Below are positions 34,885-44,168 of a stretch of DNA of 64,000 nucleotides, one piece after another (the first letter of the stretch is position 1; each line of letters starts with the position of its first letter). Made by a program: the position numbers and the translations under genes. The notes beneath the pieces were generated by a model. That model did not search any database. It was not told the origin of the DNA and saw only the letters and a program-made list of their open reading frames with translations. Source of the stretch: Jeotgalibaca dankookensis (lineage in GTDB: Bacteria > Bacillota > Bacilli > Lactobacillales > Aerococcaceae); assembly GCF_002005405.1 (NCBI RefSeq), contig NZ_CP019728.1:1240001-1304000 (forward strand), given 5' to 3'.

Positions 34885-35888
34885 AAAACGCTGCCTTTCG
34901 CGCACATACGAATATCGCGTTAATTAAATACTGGGGCAAGGAAGATGAGACGCTATTTATCCCTATGAATAGCAGTTTGTCGCTCACGTTAAACGAATTG
35001 TACACCGATACCTTTGTCAGCCGTTTAGATGAAGGTGCAAAAGATTCTTTCATATTAAATAACCACGAACAATCGGAAGAAGAAACAAAAAAGATTTCAA
35101 AATTTCTTGATTTATTTCGAAAAGAGGCTGGTATTTCTTCGGCTTTTCGAGTAGAAAGTATCAACCATGTCCCAACTGCTGCAGGGTTAGCATCTTCTGC
35201 TTCGGCCTTTGCTGCTTTAGCGGGTGCAATGAACCAGGTAACCGGTCTTCAGATGGATCCACAGAAACTATCTACATATGCGCGTCGTGGTTCTGGCAGT
35301 TCCACTCGGAGTCTTTTTGGAGGATTCGTTGAATGGCAAAAAGGAACTTCATCAGAAGATTCTATGGCAATTCCGATTGACCCTGCCGATTGGGATATTG
35401 GCATGGTTATTGTGGCAGTTAATAAAACTGCTAAAAAGATATCAAGCCGCTTAGGTATGAAACAAACGGTTGAAACCTCTCCTTTTTATCCGGCTTGGGT
35501 TTCTTCTGCTAAAGATGATTTAATTGCTATTAAGGAAGCCATTCATGAACATGATTTTAAACGATTAGGTGAAATTACAGAGCATAGCGCCATGAAAATG
35601 CACGGATCGATGTTGGGGGCTAAAAGACCGATTATCTACTTTGAACCGGATAGCATGAAAGCTATACAAACTGTCAAAAAGTTGCGAGAGGAAGGCCTTT
35701 TATGTTATGTTACCATGGATGCCGGACCAAACGTTAAAGTACTCTGTCGTCTCTCAGAAGCGGAAAAAATCAAGCAAAAATTGCTAGAGGATTTCACTGA
35801 GGAACAAGTACTCATTAGTGGTCCTGGACCCGGAATTCGCCCCCTTACAGACAATGAAGCACAGGTCTATGGGTGGTCCATTCGTTAG
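34881..35888 (+). CDS. mvaD: diphosphomevalonate decarboxylase
   Basis: 335 residues. TTG start preceded by GAGGAGG, overlapping the mvk stop by four bases. Family motifs: HTNIALIKYWGKEDE, the ATP loop VPTAAGLASSASAFAALAGA and GSGSSTRSLFGGFVEW. Converts mevalonate 5-diphosphate to isopentenyl diphosphate with loss of CO2. Third step of the lower pathway, though encoded second. Confidence 0.97.
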   Translation: MKNAAFRAHTNIALIKYWGKEDETLFIPMNSSLSLTLNELYTDTFVSRLDEGAKDSFILNNHEQSEEETKKISKFLDLFRKEAGISSAFRVESINHVPTAAGLASSASAFAALAGAMNQVTGLQMDPQKLSTYARRGSGSSTRSLFGGFVEWQKGTSSEDSMAIPIDPADWDIGMVIVAVNKTAKKISSRLGMKQTVETSPFYPAWVSSAKDDLIAIKEAIHEHDFKRLGEITEHSAMKMHGSMLGAKRPIIYFEPDSMKAIQTVKKLREEGLLCYVTMDAGPNVKVLCRLSEAEKIKQKLLEDFTEEQVLISGPGPGIRPLTDNEAQVYGWSIR

Positions 35889-35902
35889 AGAGGAAGAGGA
35901 CA

Positions 35903-36988
35903 GTGATACAAGCCAGTGCACCAGGAAAGTTATTTATAGCAGGTGAGTATGCCGTGGTAACACCCGCACATCCTGCTATTTTAGTGGCCGTTAATCAATT
36001 TATTACGGTAACCTTAGAGGAAGCTATCGATAGCGGCTCCATCCATTCATCTTTAAACCAAGGCTTACCCATTCCTTGGACACGATTAGATGGTTCCCTC
36101 TACATTGATCAAAGAGAAAACACCTTTATTTATATTACAGAAGCAATTAAAATTACCGAAGATTATATTCAAGAACAAGGAATTTCCCTGCGGTTTTTCC
36201 ATCTTTCAGTTGAAAGTGAACTGGATAATGCTAAAGGAAAAAAATATGGTCTTGGCTCTAGTGGTGCGGTAACCGTGGCAACGGTTAAAGCTTTACTGCA
36301 ATTTTATGGTCTTACTATTTCCCCCGAACTTGTTTATAAATTATCTAGTCTGGCTCATTTAGTTGTCAAAAGTAATGGTTCTTTTGGTGATATTGCAGCG
36401 AGTGCTTATACCGGTTGGATTGCTTATGCTTCTTTTGACCGCGATTGGGTCATCGAAAAACAAGCCAGCTTATCAATAACCGAGCTCGTGGCATTAAATT
36501 GGCCTGGGCTTATGGTTCACCGCTTAACTGTTCCAAAGGAAATACAGCTTTTAATTGGCTGGACTGCTAGCCCTGCATCAACCACGCATCTTGTTGATAA
36601 AGTGAACCAACAACGCGTCGATATGGCTGAGTTTTTCCCACAATTTTTACAAAAAAGTAAACAAATTGTGACTGACTTAATCTCTGCTTTTGATAATAAA
36701 AATATATCAGAAATTAAAGACAACATTCGTAAAAACCGATTTATTCTTAAAGAACTCGCTGCTAAAGCTGGGGTGCCGATTGAAACCACTTTATTAGAGC
36801 AGTTAATTAAGATTGCCAGCTCCTATGATGCGGCTTCAAAAACATCCGGTGCAGGTGGTGGAGATTGTGGTATTGCCTTATTAAATGATAAAGCTGCTGC
36901 TCACCTCCTCCTCCAAGAATGGGAAAAAGCTAGGATTCAACCTCTGCCGTTAGAGGTTTATCAAGAAGACTGTGAGGGTGAAAAATGA
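35903..36988 (+). CDS. phosphomevalonate kinase
   Basis: 361 residues from GTG 35903, eight bases after AGAGGA and beyond the mvaD stop. A frame starting at 35873 would overlap mvaD with no ribosome site. GHMP kinase motifs: ASAPGKLFIAGEYAVVTPAH, KKYGLGSSGAVTVATVKALL and SGAGGGDCGIAL. Phosphorylates mevalonate 5-phosphate. Its stop overlaps the fni start as ATGA. Confidence 0.95.
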   Translation: MIQASAPGKLFIAGEYAVVTPAHPAILVAVNQFITVTLEEAIDSGSIHSSLNQGLPIPWTRLDGSLYIDQRENTFIYITEAIKITEDYIQEQGISLRFFHLSVESELDNAKGKKYGLGSSGAVTVATVKALLQFYGLTISPELVYKLSSLAHLVVKSNGSFGDIAASAYTGWIAYASFDRDWVIEKQASLSITELVALNWPGLMVHRLTVPKEIQLLIGWTASPASTTHLVDKVNQQRVDMAEFFPQFLQKSKQIVTDLISAFDNKNISEIKDNIRKNRFILKELAAKAGVPIETTLLEQLIKIASSYDAASKTSGAGGGDCGIALLNDKAAAHLLLQEWEKARIQPLPLEVYQEDCEGEK

Positions 36989-38046
36989 ATATAGACTCGA
37001 AACGTAAAGATGAACACGTAGAACTAGCTGAAAAACAATATGTCTCTGGAAGTCAATCTGATTTTCAAAAGGTCCGCTTTGTCCATCATTCCTTTCCCGA
37101 AATGGCCACAAAAGATGTGTCGCTTCAAGCGCATCTATTAGGACACGATATGCCCCTCCCCTTTTATATTAATGGGATGACCGGTGGTAGTGAAAAAACT
37201 AAAAAAATCAATGCCGATTTGGCAGAAGTTGCACGTCAATTGAACCTTGTAATGGCTTCTGGATCCGTTAGTGCCGCTATTAAACATCCCGAGCTTGTAG
37301 ATAGCTTTAAAGTTATTCGCGACGTTAATCCTAATGGGTTTGTGCTTGCTAATATGGGCCCCAATCACTCTGTCGAGAATGCCAAACGTGCGGTTGATAT
37401 TTTGCAGGCAAATGGGTTACAAATTCATATAAATGCACCTCAAGAACTGGTTATGCCTGAAGGCGACCGCGATTTTTCTATCTGGCTCAAACAAATTGAA
37501 CAGATTGTGGCTCACGTCGGTGTCCCTGTTATGGTCAAAGAAGTTGGTTTTGGAATGAGCCGTCAAACTATTCAACAGTTGATGTCTATAGGCGTACAAT
37601 GGGTGGATGTTTCAGGCCGTGGTGGTACAAACTTTGCTGCAATTGAAAACGAACGTCGGACAAGTTTTTCTTATGATGATTTGGAAAATTGGGGTCAATC
37701 AACGGTTATTTCCTTATTGGAAGCCTATGAGTTCAAGAGCGACGTTCATATTTTAGCTTCTGGTGGAGTTAAAACACCTTACGATATTATTAAAGCGCTC
37801 AGTCTAGGAGCAGAAGCAGTTGGTCTATCTGGTCAACTCTTAAACATGGTCGTAAATGATGGCCCTGAAAAGACTATTATGACCCTAGAAGGATGGCGTG
37901 ATAAACTAATCGCTATTATGACTTTACTTGGTAAAAAATCAATTACAGAATTGCAAGAAACAGATCTTATTTTCCAAAGAGACATCATCGATTGGTGCGA
38001 CATGCGCATGATTGATTACCGTTCCTTTAGCCTGCGATCAAAATAA
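36985..38046 (+). CDS. fni: type II isopentenyl-diphosphate delta-isomerase
   Basis: 353 residues. FMN- and NADPH-dependent isomerase interconverting IPP and DMAPP. Motifs include FYINGMTGGSEKTKKIN, HINAPQELVMPEGDRDF (the LQEL-type motif reads APQEL), KEVGFGMS, VSGRGGTNFAAIEN and LASGGVKTPYDIIKAL. Last gene of the operon, with a terminator directly after it. mvaA and mvaS are not in the window. Confidence 0.96.
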   Translation: MNIDSKRKDEHVELAEKQYVSGSQSDFQKVRFVHHSFPEMATKDVSLQAHLLGHDMPLPFYINGMTGGSEKTKKINADLAEVARQLNLVMASGSVSAAIKHPELVDSFKVIRDVNPNGFVLANMGPNHSVENAKRAVDILQANGLQIHINAPQELVMPEGDRDFSIWLKQIEQIVAHVGVPVMVKEVGFGMSRQTIQQLMSIGVQWVDVSGRGGTNFAAIENERRTSFSYDDLENWGQSTVISLLEAYEFKSDVHILASGGVKTPYDIIKALSLGAEAVGLSGQLLNMVVNDGPEKTIMTLEGWRDKLIAIMTLLGKKSITELQETDLIFQRDIIDWCDMRMIDYRSFSLRSK

Positions 38047-38047
38047 G

Positions 38048-38097
38048 TAAACAGACAGACTCAAGTTAGACTTGAATCTGTCTGTTTACTTTTTATT
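38048..38097 (+). terminator. Rho-independent terminator of the mevalonate operon
   Basis: TAAACAGACAGA pairs with TCTGTCTGTTTA around an inner CTCAAG/CTTGAA stem, followed by CTTTTTATTT. The outer stem equals that of the terminator at 6083. Confidence 0.9.
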
Positions 38098-38107
38098 TGT
38101 ATTTAAA

Positions 38108-38431
38108 TTAAGTAAGCCAAATGAATAGTGCGATGGAGAAAACGCCAGCTAGAATGGCATAAATCATACTTTTGGTTTTATAGGCGACCAAGACGGTTAT
38201 AATGGAGGGTAACAGTTTAACATTGGTCATTAAGTTAAAAGTTAATTGATCCTCCTAAAAGAAAATATCAGTCGCGATAAGAGAAGCAAAAATTGATATT
38301 GGTAAATAAGTCATCCATTTTTGAAACCACTCCGGCAATTGTGCATTTCTAAATGCAAGAATGGGTATTAAACGCGGTAGGTAGGTTACCAAAGCGGCTC
38401 CAAAAATAATTAGCAAGATATCAGGATTCAT
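38108..38431 (-). pseudogene. azlD-like gene interrupted by in-frame TAG
   Basis: From ATG 38431 (GGAGCG site) the frame encodes MNPDILLIIFGAALVTYLPR and three helices, then meets TAG at 38255-38257 after 58 codons. The same frame continues without a gap for another 48 codons (EDQLTFNLMTNVKLLPSIIT, then a final helix) to TAA at 38108. The full 107-residue product matches the normal AzlD length. AzlD is the small subunit of the AzlCD branched-chain amino acid exporter. The start overlaps the end of azlC by 11 bases. A recent nonsense mutation or a base error. Confidence 0.82.
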
Positions 38432-39128
38432 GTAGTCGCGCTCCTTTCCAATCTTTAAATAATTCCAGGCTAAGACCAAATAAAGAGGCTAACACTGAAG
38501 CAAATAATATGACAATTCCGCTCGGCAAAATGAGCTTTAATAAAATAGCTACAGCCATTCCAAATATCCCCGTCCAAACAACAATCTGATTATCCATCTG
38601 AGAAACAAGTAAAAAAATAAACATAGCTGTTAATACATAATTCATCACAACCGTTGACAAAGCGATCGTATTGCCTAATAAGGAACCAATAAAGGTACTA
38701 CCAACCCAAGTCATGTGGGCAATAATACCTGCTGCTAATGCTTTTTCGGGTGTCCAATCTTTATCCACTTTAAACTTCATCGTATTCACTGCAAAGGACT
38801 CGTCGGTAATGATTTGGGCAAATAAGAGGTTAAAGCGTGTTGATTGCCTTTTGAGTCTTTTAGCGAAGGTTGAAGCCATCAATAAATGCCGTAAGTTTAT
38901 AAAGAAAACCATGGTAATGATTTCAATAATTGCCGCACCACTTAATAGCATGGACGCTATTAGAAATTGAGAAGCCCCTCCATAAATCAATAAGCTAGCC
39001 ATAAAAACTGAAAAAGGATGAAAACCTGATTGTTGAAGTAAAATTCCACATGCTAACCCCAACGGTATATAGCTAATACTAATCGGAAAAATAATTTTAG
39101 CGCCGGCCAACCAATCGTCTTTTTGCAA
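38421..39128 (-). CDS. azlC: AzlC-family branched-chain amino acid exporter subunit
   Basis: 235 residues, TTG start with GAGGAGG. Hydrophobic, with six to seven helices. Motifs PISISYIPLGLACGILLQQ, LLIYGGASQFLIASMLL and INLRHLLMAST are typical of AzlC. The complex exports valine and relatives or azaleucine. Its partner azlD immediately downstream is broken by a stop codon, so export function is doubtful. Confidence 0.88.
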   Translation of the reverse strand: MQKDDWLAGAKIIFPISISYIPLGLACGILLQQSGFHPFSVFMASLLIYGGASQFLIASMLLSGAAIIEIITMVFFINLRHLLMASTFAKRLKRQSTRFNLLFAQIITDESFAVNTMKFKVDKDWTPEKALAAGIIAHMTWVGSTFIGSLLGNTIALSTVVMNYVLTAMFIFLLVSQMDNQIVVWTGIFGMAVAILLKLILPSGIVILFASVLASLFGLSLELFKDWKGARLHES

Positions 39129-39259
39129 AAGAATACCTCCTCATTAAATTTTAGTAGTTTTGATTTTAACATAATTTGGTACGATAGTAATCAGCTTCTT
39201 TTGTACATTTTGCTTGTAATGCATTAAAATAGATGCAAATAGGAACGGGAGGTGCGTTA

Positions 39260-39961
39260 ATGTATATTTTAGACAATATGGAAGTCACCGTTCGATTGGT
39301 TGTGGCTGTTTTAATTGGTTCAATTATTGGACTTGAAAGAGAGCGCAAAAACCAATCAGCTGGAATTCGAACGAATATCATTGTATGTGTATCTGCCTGT
39401 ATTCTAACGATTATTCAAATAAAGATATCTTTTTCTGTTATACAAATGGTTTCTGCTGATCCAGAGCTACATGGGGTACTGTCAACAGATTTCGCGCGTA
39501 TTACCGCTCAAATTGTTAGTGGTATTGGTTTTTTAGGAGCGGGTGCAATTTTGACTACACAGATGGATACCATATCCGGTTTAACAACAGCCGCGACCAT
39601 TTGGGCCGTTTCAGGTCTTGGTATTGCTGTTGGAATGGGTTATTACTTCTTATCTATTTCTTCAACACTCATTCTCATCTCAGTTTTATACTTATTAAAA
39701 AAAGTCACCAAGCCGGGAGAAAAGCACGTATTAATTATCAAAATGACTAATGATAGGCATATCAAAGAAGTTCGGAAAGTATTTGAAACCTATGAACTTC
39801 ATAAAATTAATGAAGACTTTGCGATGTCCCGAGTAGATGGCGAATTAATTTATACCTTTACTTATTTTTTATACATCCCTAATAAACTTGACAATAGTGA
39901 CTTAATTGATGCTTTTTTAGATATTAGTGATGAAATTGTTGGGATTACTATTAAAGATTAA
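39260..39961 (+). CDS. MgtC/SapB-family membrane protein
   Basis: 233 residues from ATG 39260, spaced seven bases from GGGAGG. Five N-terminal helices carry the family motifs IGSIIGLERERKNQSAGIRT and GIGFLGAGAIL, followed by GLTTAATIWAVSGLGIAVGM. The C-terminal 75 residues form an ACT-like cytoplasmic domain. Relatives affect Mg homeostasis and F-ATPase in pathogens; the role here is unknown. Closed by a bidirectional terminator. Confidence 0.9.
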   Translation: MYILDNMEVTVRLVVAVLIGSIIGLERERKNQSAGIRTNIIVCVSACILTIIQIKISFSVIQMVSADPELHGVLSTDFARITAQIVSGIGFLGAGAILTTQMDTISGLTTAATIWAVSGLGIAVGMGYYFLSISSTLILISVLYLLKKVTKPGEKHVLIIKMTNDRHIKEVRKVFETYELHKINEDFAMSRVDGELIYTFTYFLYIPNKLDNSDLIDAFLDISDEIVGITIKD

Positions 39962-39999
39962 AAAAATTCGTAAGGTTTTTAGCCTTACGAATTTTTTTA
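39961..39999. terminator. bidirectional terminator
   Basis: AAAAAATTCGTAAGG (39961-39975) pairs with CCTTACGAATTTTTT (39983-39997). It lies between the convergent mgtC-like and pdp genes. Confidence 0.85.
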
Positions 40000-41298
40000 T
40001 TTAGTAATAACTTCATGGATCAGTGTGGGGATAAGTTGCTCTTCCCCAATTTTGTAAGCAGCTAACGCCATATTTTCTGCTTCAGTCATCTCTTCTTTAT
40101 TAGCATATAAAGTGACGATGACTTCGCCAACTTCAACTGCGTCGCCTACTTTTTTATGTAGCATTAAACCGGCTGCTAGATCAATTTCTGATTCTTTGGT
40201 TGCACGTCCTGCACCTAACTTCATCGCAGCTACACCAATGTTATCGGCAATAATTTCAGTCACAAATCCTGACTGCTCTGCTTTGACATCTTTAGTAAAG
40301 GATGCTTGCGGCATGAGGCTATAGTCATTTACCACTTCGGGATTTCCGTCTTGAGAGGCAATGAATTCTTTGAATTTTTCTAGTGCTTGTCCATTAGCTA
40401 ATTTTTCTTCTAGCAAGGTTCGTGCTGCTTCTAGTGAGTCTGCTCCTCCACCTAGATAAACCATTTGCGCTCCTAAAACCAAACACAATTCTTTTAAATC
40501 ATCTGGGCCTTTTCCTTTTAAGGTTTCAATCGCTTCTTCTACTTCAAGCGCATTACCAATTGCTTGTCCAAGTGGTTGGCTCATATCAGAAATAATTGCC
40601 ATTGTATTGCGTCCAGCTAGATTTCCAATTCGAACCATGGCTTTAGCTAATTCTTCAGCAGCTTCTGTTGTTTTCATAAAAGCTCCTGCGCCCACTTTTA
40701 CATCCAGAACAATTGCATCTGCTCCTGAAGCGATTTTTTTACTCATAATAGAACTTGCTATTAATGATAAGGAATTAACGGTTCCTGTTACATCACGTAA
40801 GGCATATAATTTTTTATCAGCAGGAGTCAAGTCGCCTGATTGCCCGACGACTGATAGTTTATTTTTATTTACTAATTCAATGAATCGCTCTTCTGATATT
40901 TCAACGTGAAAACCAGGGATTGATTCCAATTTATCAATTGTCCCACCAGTATGTCCCAGACCACGTCCACTCATTTTAGCAACTGGAACCCCAGTACTTG
41001 CAACAAGTGGTGCTAATACCAATGTAGTTGTATCCCCTACTCCACCAGTAGAGTGTTTGTCTACTTTGATTCCTTCAATCTCAGACAAATCAATTTGATC
41101 CCCTGATTCTGCCATTGCCATGGTCATTTCCATCCGTTCATTATCAGTCATATCTTGGAAATAAATCGCCATCGCAAGTGCGCTCATTTGGTAATCTGGG
41201 ATACTCCCATTTGTAAAACCGTTAATTATATAGTGAATTTCTTCTTTAGATAATTCCTTACCTTCTTGTTTTTTAACAATGAGATCAACCATTCTCAT
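39997..41298 (-). CDS. pdp: pyrimidine-nucleoside phosphorylase
   Basis: 433 residues from ATG 41298 ([10 protein letters not shown]), preceded by AAAGGGTGG; this equals the usual family length. Phosphorolyses uridine, thymidine and deoxyuridine. Motifs: [40 protein letters not shown] and [12 protein letters not shown]. Together with rpiA directly upstream (gap 23 bases) it channels nucleoside pentoses to the pentose phosphate pathway. Confidence 0.97.
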   Translation of the reverse strand: MRMVDLIVKKQEGKELSKEEIHYIINGFTNGSIPDYQMSALAMAIYFQDMTDNERMEMTMAMAESGDQIDLSEIEGIKVDKHSTGGVGDTTTLVLAPLVASTGVPVAKMSGRGLGHTGGTIDKLESIPGFHVEISEERFIELVNKNKLSVVGQSGDLTPADKKLYALRDVTGTVNSLSLIASSIMSKKIASGADAIVLDVKVGAGAFMKTTEAAEELAKAMVRIGNLAGRNTMAIISDMSQPLGQAIGNALEVEEAIETLKGKGPDDLKELCLVLGAQMVYLGGGADSLEAARTLLEEKLANGQALEKFKEFIASQDGNPEVVNDYSLMPQASFTKDVKAEQSGFVTEIIADNIGVAAMKLGAGRATKESEIDLAAGLMLHKKVGDAVEVGEVIVTLYANKEEMTEAENMALAAYKIGEEQLIPTLIHEVITK

Positions 41299-41321
41299 AA
41301 GTATAGCCACCCTTTCAATTT

Positions 41322-41999
41322 TTATCGTTCAACTTTGATATCTTTGACGCCTTCATCTGTTCCGACTAATACACGGTTGACACGATTTAAGAAAAGCCCA
41401 TGTTCAACCACACCAACCATTTCAATCAATTCATTTCCTAATGAAAGAGGATCGGTAATTTTACCCATATGTAAATCTATAATATAGTTTTCTTCATCGG
41501 TTAGATAGCGACTGCCATCTTGGTTAGTACGAAATTCTGGGTTATACCCTTTTGCTTTTAATTGATTGAATATATGTTGTGAACCATATTTAATCACTTC
41601 AATTGGTAGTGGAAAAGCTCCTAGCTCATCAACCATTTTGCTCTGATCAACAATCCAAATTACTTGGTCAGAATTATTAGCAACAATTTTTTCAATTAAG
41701 AGCGCACCACCGCCACCCTTAATCCCTTGAAAATCTTTACTGATTTCATCTGCTCCATCCACTGTAATAGCGATTCGTTCGACTTCATCAACACTTTTTA
41801 GTGGTATTCCTAAACTTTCAGCCTGTTCTTTTGTTCGTGTCGATGTTGTTACACCGGTTACATTTAAATGTTCTTCCTTGACACGACGACCAATTTCTTC
41901 AACAAAATAATATGCGGTTGAGCCTGTCCCTAATCCTACAACCATTCCATCTTCAATATACTTCGCGGCTTCGATACCCACTGCTTTTTTCAATTCCAT
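41322..41999 (-). CDS. rpiA: ribose-5-phosphate isomerase A
   Basis: 225 residues. Interconverts ribose 5-phosphate and ribulose 5-phosphate. Motifs: [29 protein letters not shown] and the catalytic segment [16 protein letters not shown]. First gene of the rpiA-pdp pair. The ATG at 41999 is preceded by GAGGATTGG. Confidence 0.97.
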   Translation of the reverse strand: MELKKAVGIEAAKYIEDGMVVGLGTGSTAYYFVEEIGRRVKEEHLNVTGVTTSTRTKEQAESLGIPLKSVDEVERIAITVDGADEISKDFQGIKGGGGALLIEKIVANNSDQVIWIVDQSKMVDELGAFPLPIEVIKYGSQHIFNQLKAKGYNPEFRTNQDGSRYLTDEENYIIDLHMGKITDPLSLGNELIEMVGVVEHGLFLNRVNRVLVGTDEGVKDIKVER

Positions 42000-42219
42000 G
42001 GTTCACCAATCCTCTGTATTTGTAGTAACCACATTATAACATAGGCTATTCTTTCGAAAATAAGATATAGATGAGAAAATCAATCAAAATAATTGTTAAT
42101 GTCCACTTTTGTATATATTTTAGAGCCAGGGTGGGGATAAAATAAAAATAATGACCACATCAACTTATTTTGAAACTCTAATCTGAGAATTAAATCAATA
42201 TAATAACCACTTTTGCACA

Positions 42220-42258
42220 AAAAAGACTAGAAGGAATTAGATTCCTTCTAGTCTTTCA
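42220..42258 (-). terminator. Rho-independent terminator of the pot operon
   Basis: AAAGACTAGAAGGAAT (42222-42237) and ATTCCTTCTAGTCTTT (42241-42256) form a perfect 16-base stem, followed on the minus strand by TTTTTTGTG. Confidence 0.92.
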
Positions 42259-43329
42259 TTAATTTCGATACATTTTTACTTCTAAAAACAAATCATTATA
42301 AAGACCTAACCATTCTGGCCCTAAATTTTCGTAAACTTCCATATTTTCAATGGCTGCATCAGATGGATAAAATTGCGGATCGGCAATAATTTCGGGATCC
42401 ATTAATTCTTTAGCAGCATCGTTTGGTGTTGAGTAACCCACATATTCTGCATTGATGGCGGCATTTTCAGGTTCGAGTAAAAAGTTTATAAAGGCATAGG
42501 CACCTTCCACATTTTTAGCTGTTTTAGGAATCACAATATTGTCAAACCATAAGTTTGTGCCTTCTTCTGGGATTACGTAGTGTAAATTCTCATTTTCCCA
42601 AACCATTTCACTTGCTTCACCAGAAAAACTAACCGCAATGGAGGCTTCTTCTTGAATCATATACATCTTAATTTCATCGGCAATAATGGCTTTTACATTG
42701 GGAGTCATTTCTTTTAATTTCGCAGCTATTTCGACTAGTATTTGTTTATTCTTTAAGTTTAAAGAATAACCCTCGCTCTGCAAACCAATTCCCATTACTT
42801 CACGGGCACCATCTATAAGCATTAACTCATTGCGGTAACTATCATCCCATAAATCATTCCAGGAGGTAGGTATATCCTCAATCATCTTATCGTTATAAAT
42901 AATCCCTAAAGTACCCCAAAAATAAGGAATAGAATAGTCATTGCCTCTATCAAAACTTAAATCTAAAAAGCGCGGATTAATATGCTCTAATCCTTTAATT
43001 TGGCTATGGTCTAATTCTCGTAACATGTTTTCCTCAATCATCCGGGAAATCATGTATTCTGACGGAACGGCAATATCATAAGACGTTCCACCTTGGTTTA
43101 TTTTTGTATACATGGCTTCGTTGGAGTCAAAGGTTTCATAAGAAATTTTATAGCCGGTTTCTTCTTCAAATTCTTTCAATAAAGAAGGATCAATATAATC
43201 GCCCCAGTTATAAACCGTTAGCGTATTATCCCCGGTAAACCCCTGCGCATGATTCAAATAGTCAATTCCAGAAACAAGTAATAAGGAAAAAGCCAAAACT
43301 GAGAGAATCCCTATCAATAGCTTTCTCAT
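42259..43329 (-). CDS. potD: spermidine/putrescine-binding protein PotD
   Basis: 356 residues. An N-terminal hydrophobic anchor (LLIGILSVLAFSLLLVSGI) has no lipobox cysteine, as in streptococcal PotD. The binding-protein core shows LTVYNWGDYIDPSLL, YETFDSNEAMYTKI, YDIAVPSEYMISRM and FWGTLGIIYND. Captures polyamines outside the membrane. Last gene of potRABCD, overlapping potC by four bases. Confidence 0.96.
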   Translation of the reverse strand: MRKLLIGILSVLAFSLLLVSGIDYLNHAQGFTGDNTLTVYNWGDYIDPSLLKEFEEETGYKISYETFDSNEAMYTKINQGGTSYDIAVPSEYMISRMIEENMLRELDHSQIKGLEHINPRFLDLSFDRGNDYSIPYFWGTLGIIYNDKMIEDIPTSWNDLWDDSYRNELMLIDGAREVMGIGLQSEGYSLNLKNKQILVEIAAKLKEMTPNVKAIIADEIKMYMIQEEASIAVSFSGEASEMVWENENLHYVIPEEGTNLWFDNIVIPKTAKNVEGAYAFINFLLEPENAAINAEYVGYSTPNDAAKELMDPEIIADPQFYPSDAAIENMEVYENLGPEWLGLYNDLFLEVKMYRN

Positions 43330-44168
43330 AATGAAATCCCCTCACTTTCTATAAAGTGAACTGTTTTAGCGGCTTTTTCGCGGCGCTTCTGTCCATAAAT
43401 CTGAATGCCATTATATCCAAGTACTAAAGCTAGTGTAAATATGAACATTAAAGCACTCAAAGCATTGATTTCTAGACTGACACCACGGCGGGCGCGTGAA
43501 TAAATCTCAACTGCTAATGTACTAAAGCCATTCCCGGTTACAAAGAAAGTTACCACAAAATCATCTAAAGAGTAGGTAAAAGCCATAAAGAAGCCACTTA
43601 AAATCCCTGGTGTAATACTTGGCAGTAAGATGCGTGAAATCACTTGCCAAGAATTGGCTCCTAAATCTTCTGCTGCTTGAATCATCGAGTCTTTCATTTC
43701 ATAAAGACGTGGTAGAACCATCAAAACGACAATCGGAATAGAAAAGGCAACATGCGAAAGAAGAACGGAAACAAATCCTAAATTAAAACCAATTAAGGTA
43801 AAAAGGATCAAGAGGCTGGCACCGATAATAACATCTGGTGATACCATTAAAATACTATTTAAACTCAATAACAGTTTTTTATTTTGCTTCTTTTTAACAT
43901 AATAAATATAAATGGCTCCAAAAGTACCAATAAAAGTCGCTAATAAAGCGGCCAGCATGGCTACTAATAAGGTATTTAATACAATCCCAATTAAACGTGT
44001 GTCTTCAAAAACCGCTTGATAATGCTCCCAGGTGAAGCCAGTAAACTGATTCATCGTTCCACCGGCGTTGAAAGAATAAAAAATCAGATAAAAAATAGGT
44101 AAGTAAAGGATAACAAATATTATGAAAAGGAAAATATTATTTCCTTTGGAGTTAGAAGTTAATTTCAT
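43326..44168 (-). CDS. potC: polyamine ABC transporter permease PotC
   Basis: 280 residues with six helices. The EAA loop is AAEDLGANSWQVISRILLPS, and GFFMAFTYSLDDFVVTFFVT is typical of PotC. Overlaps potB by four bases and potD by four bases, so the genes are translationally coupled. Confidence 0.95.
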   Translation of the reverse strand: MKLTSNSKGNNIFLFIIFVILYLPIFYLIFYSFNAGGTMNQFTGFTWEHYQAVFEDTRLIGIVLNTLLVAMLAALLATFIGTFGAIYIYYVKKKQNKKLLLSLNSILMVSPDVIIGASLLILFTLIGFNLGFVSVLLSHVAFSIPIVVLMVLPRLYEMKDSMIQAAEDLGANSWQVISRILLPSITPGILSGFFMAFTYSLDDFVVTFFVTGNGFSTLAVEIYSRARRGVSLEINALSALMFIFTLALVLGYNGIQIYGQKRREKAAKTVHFIESEGISL

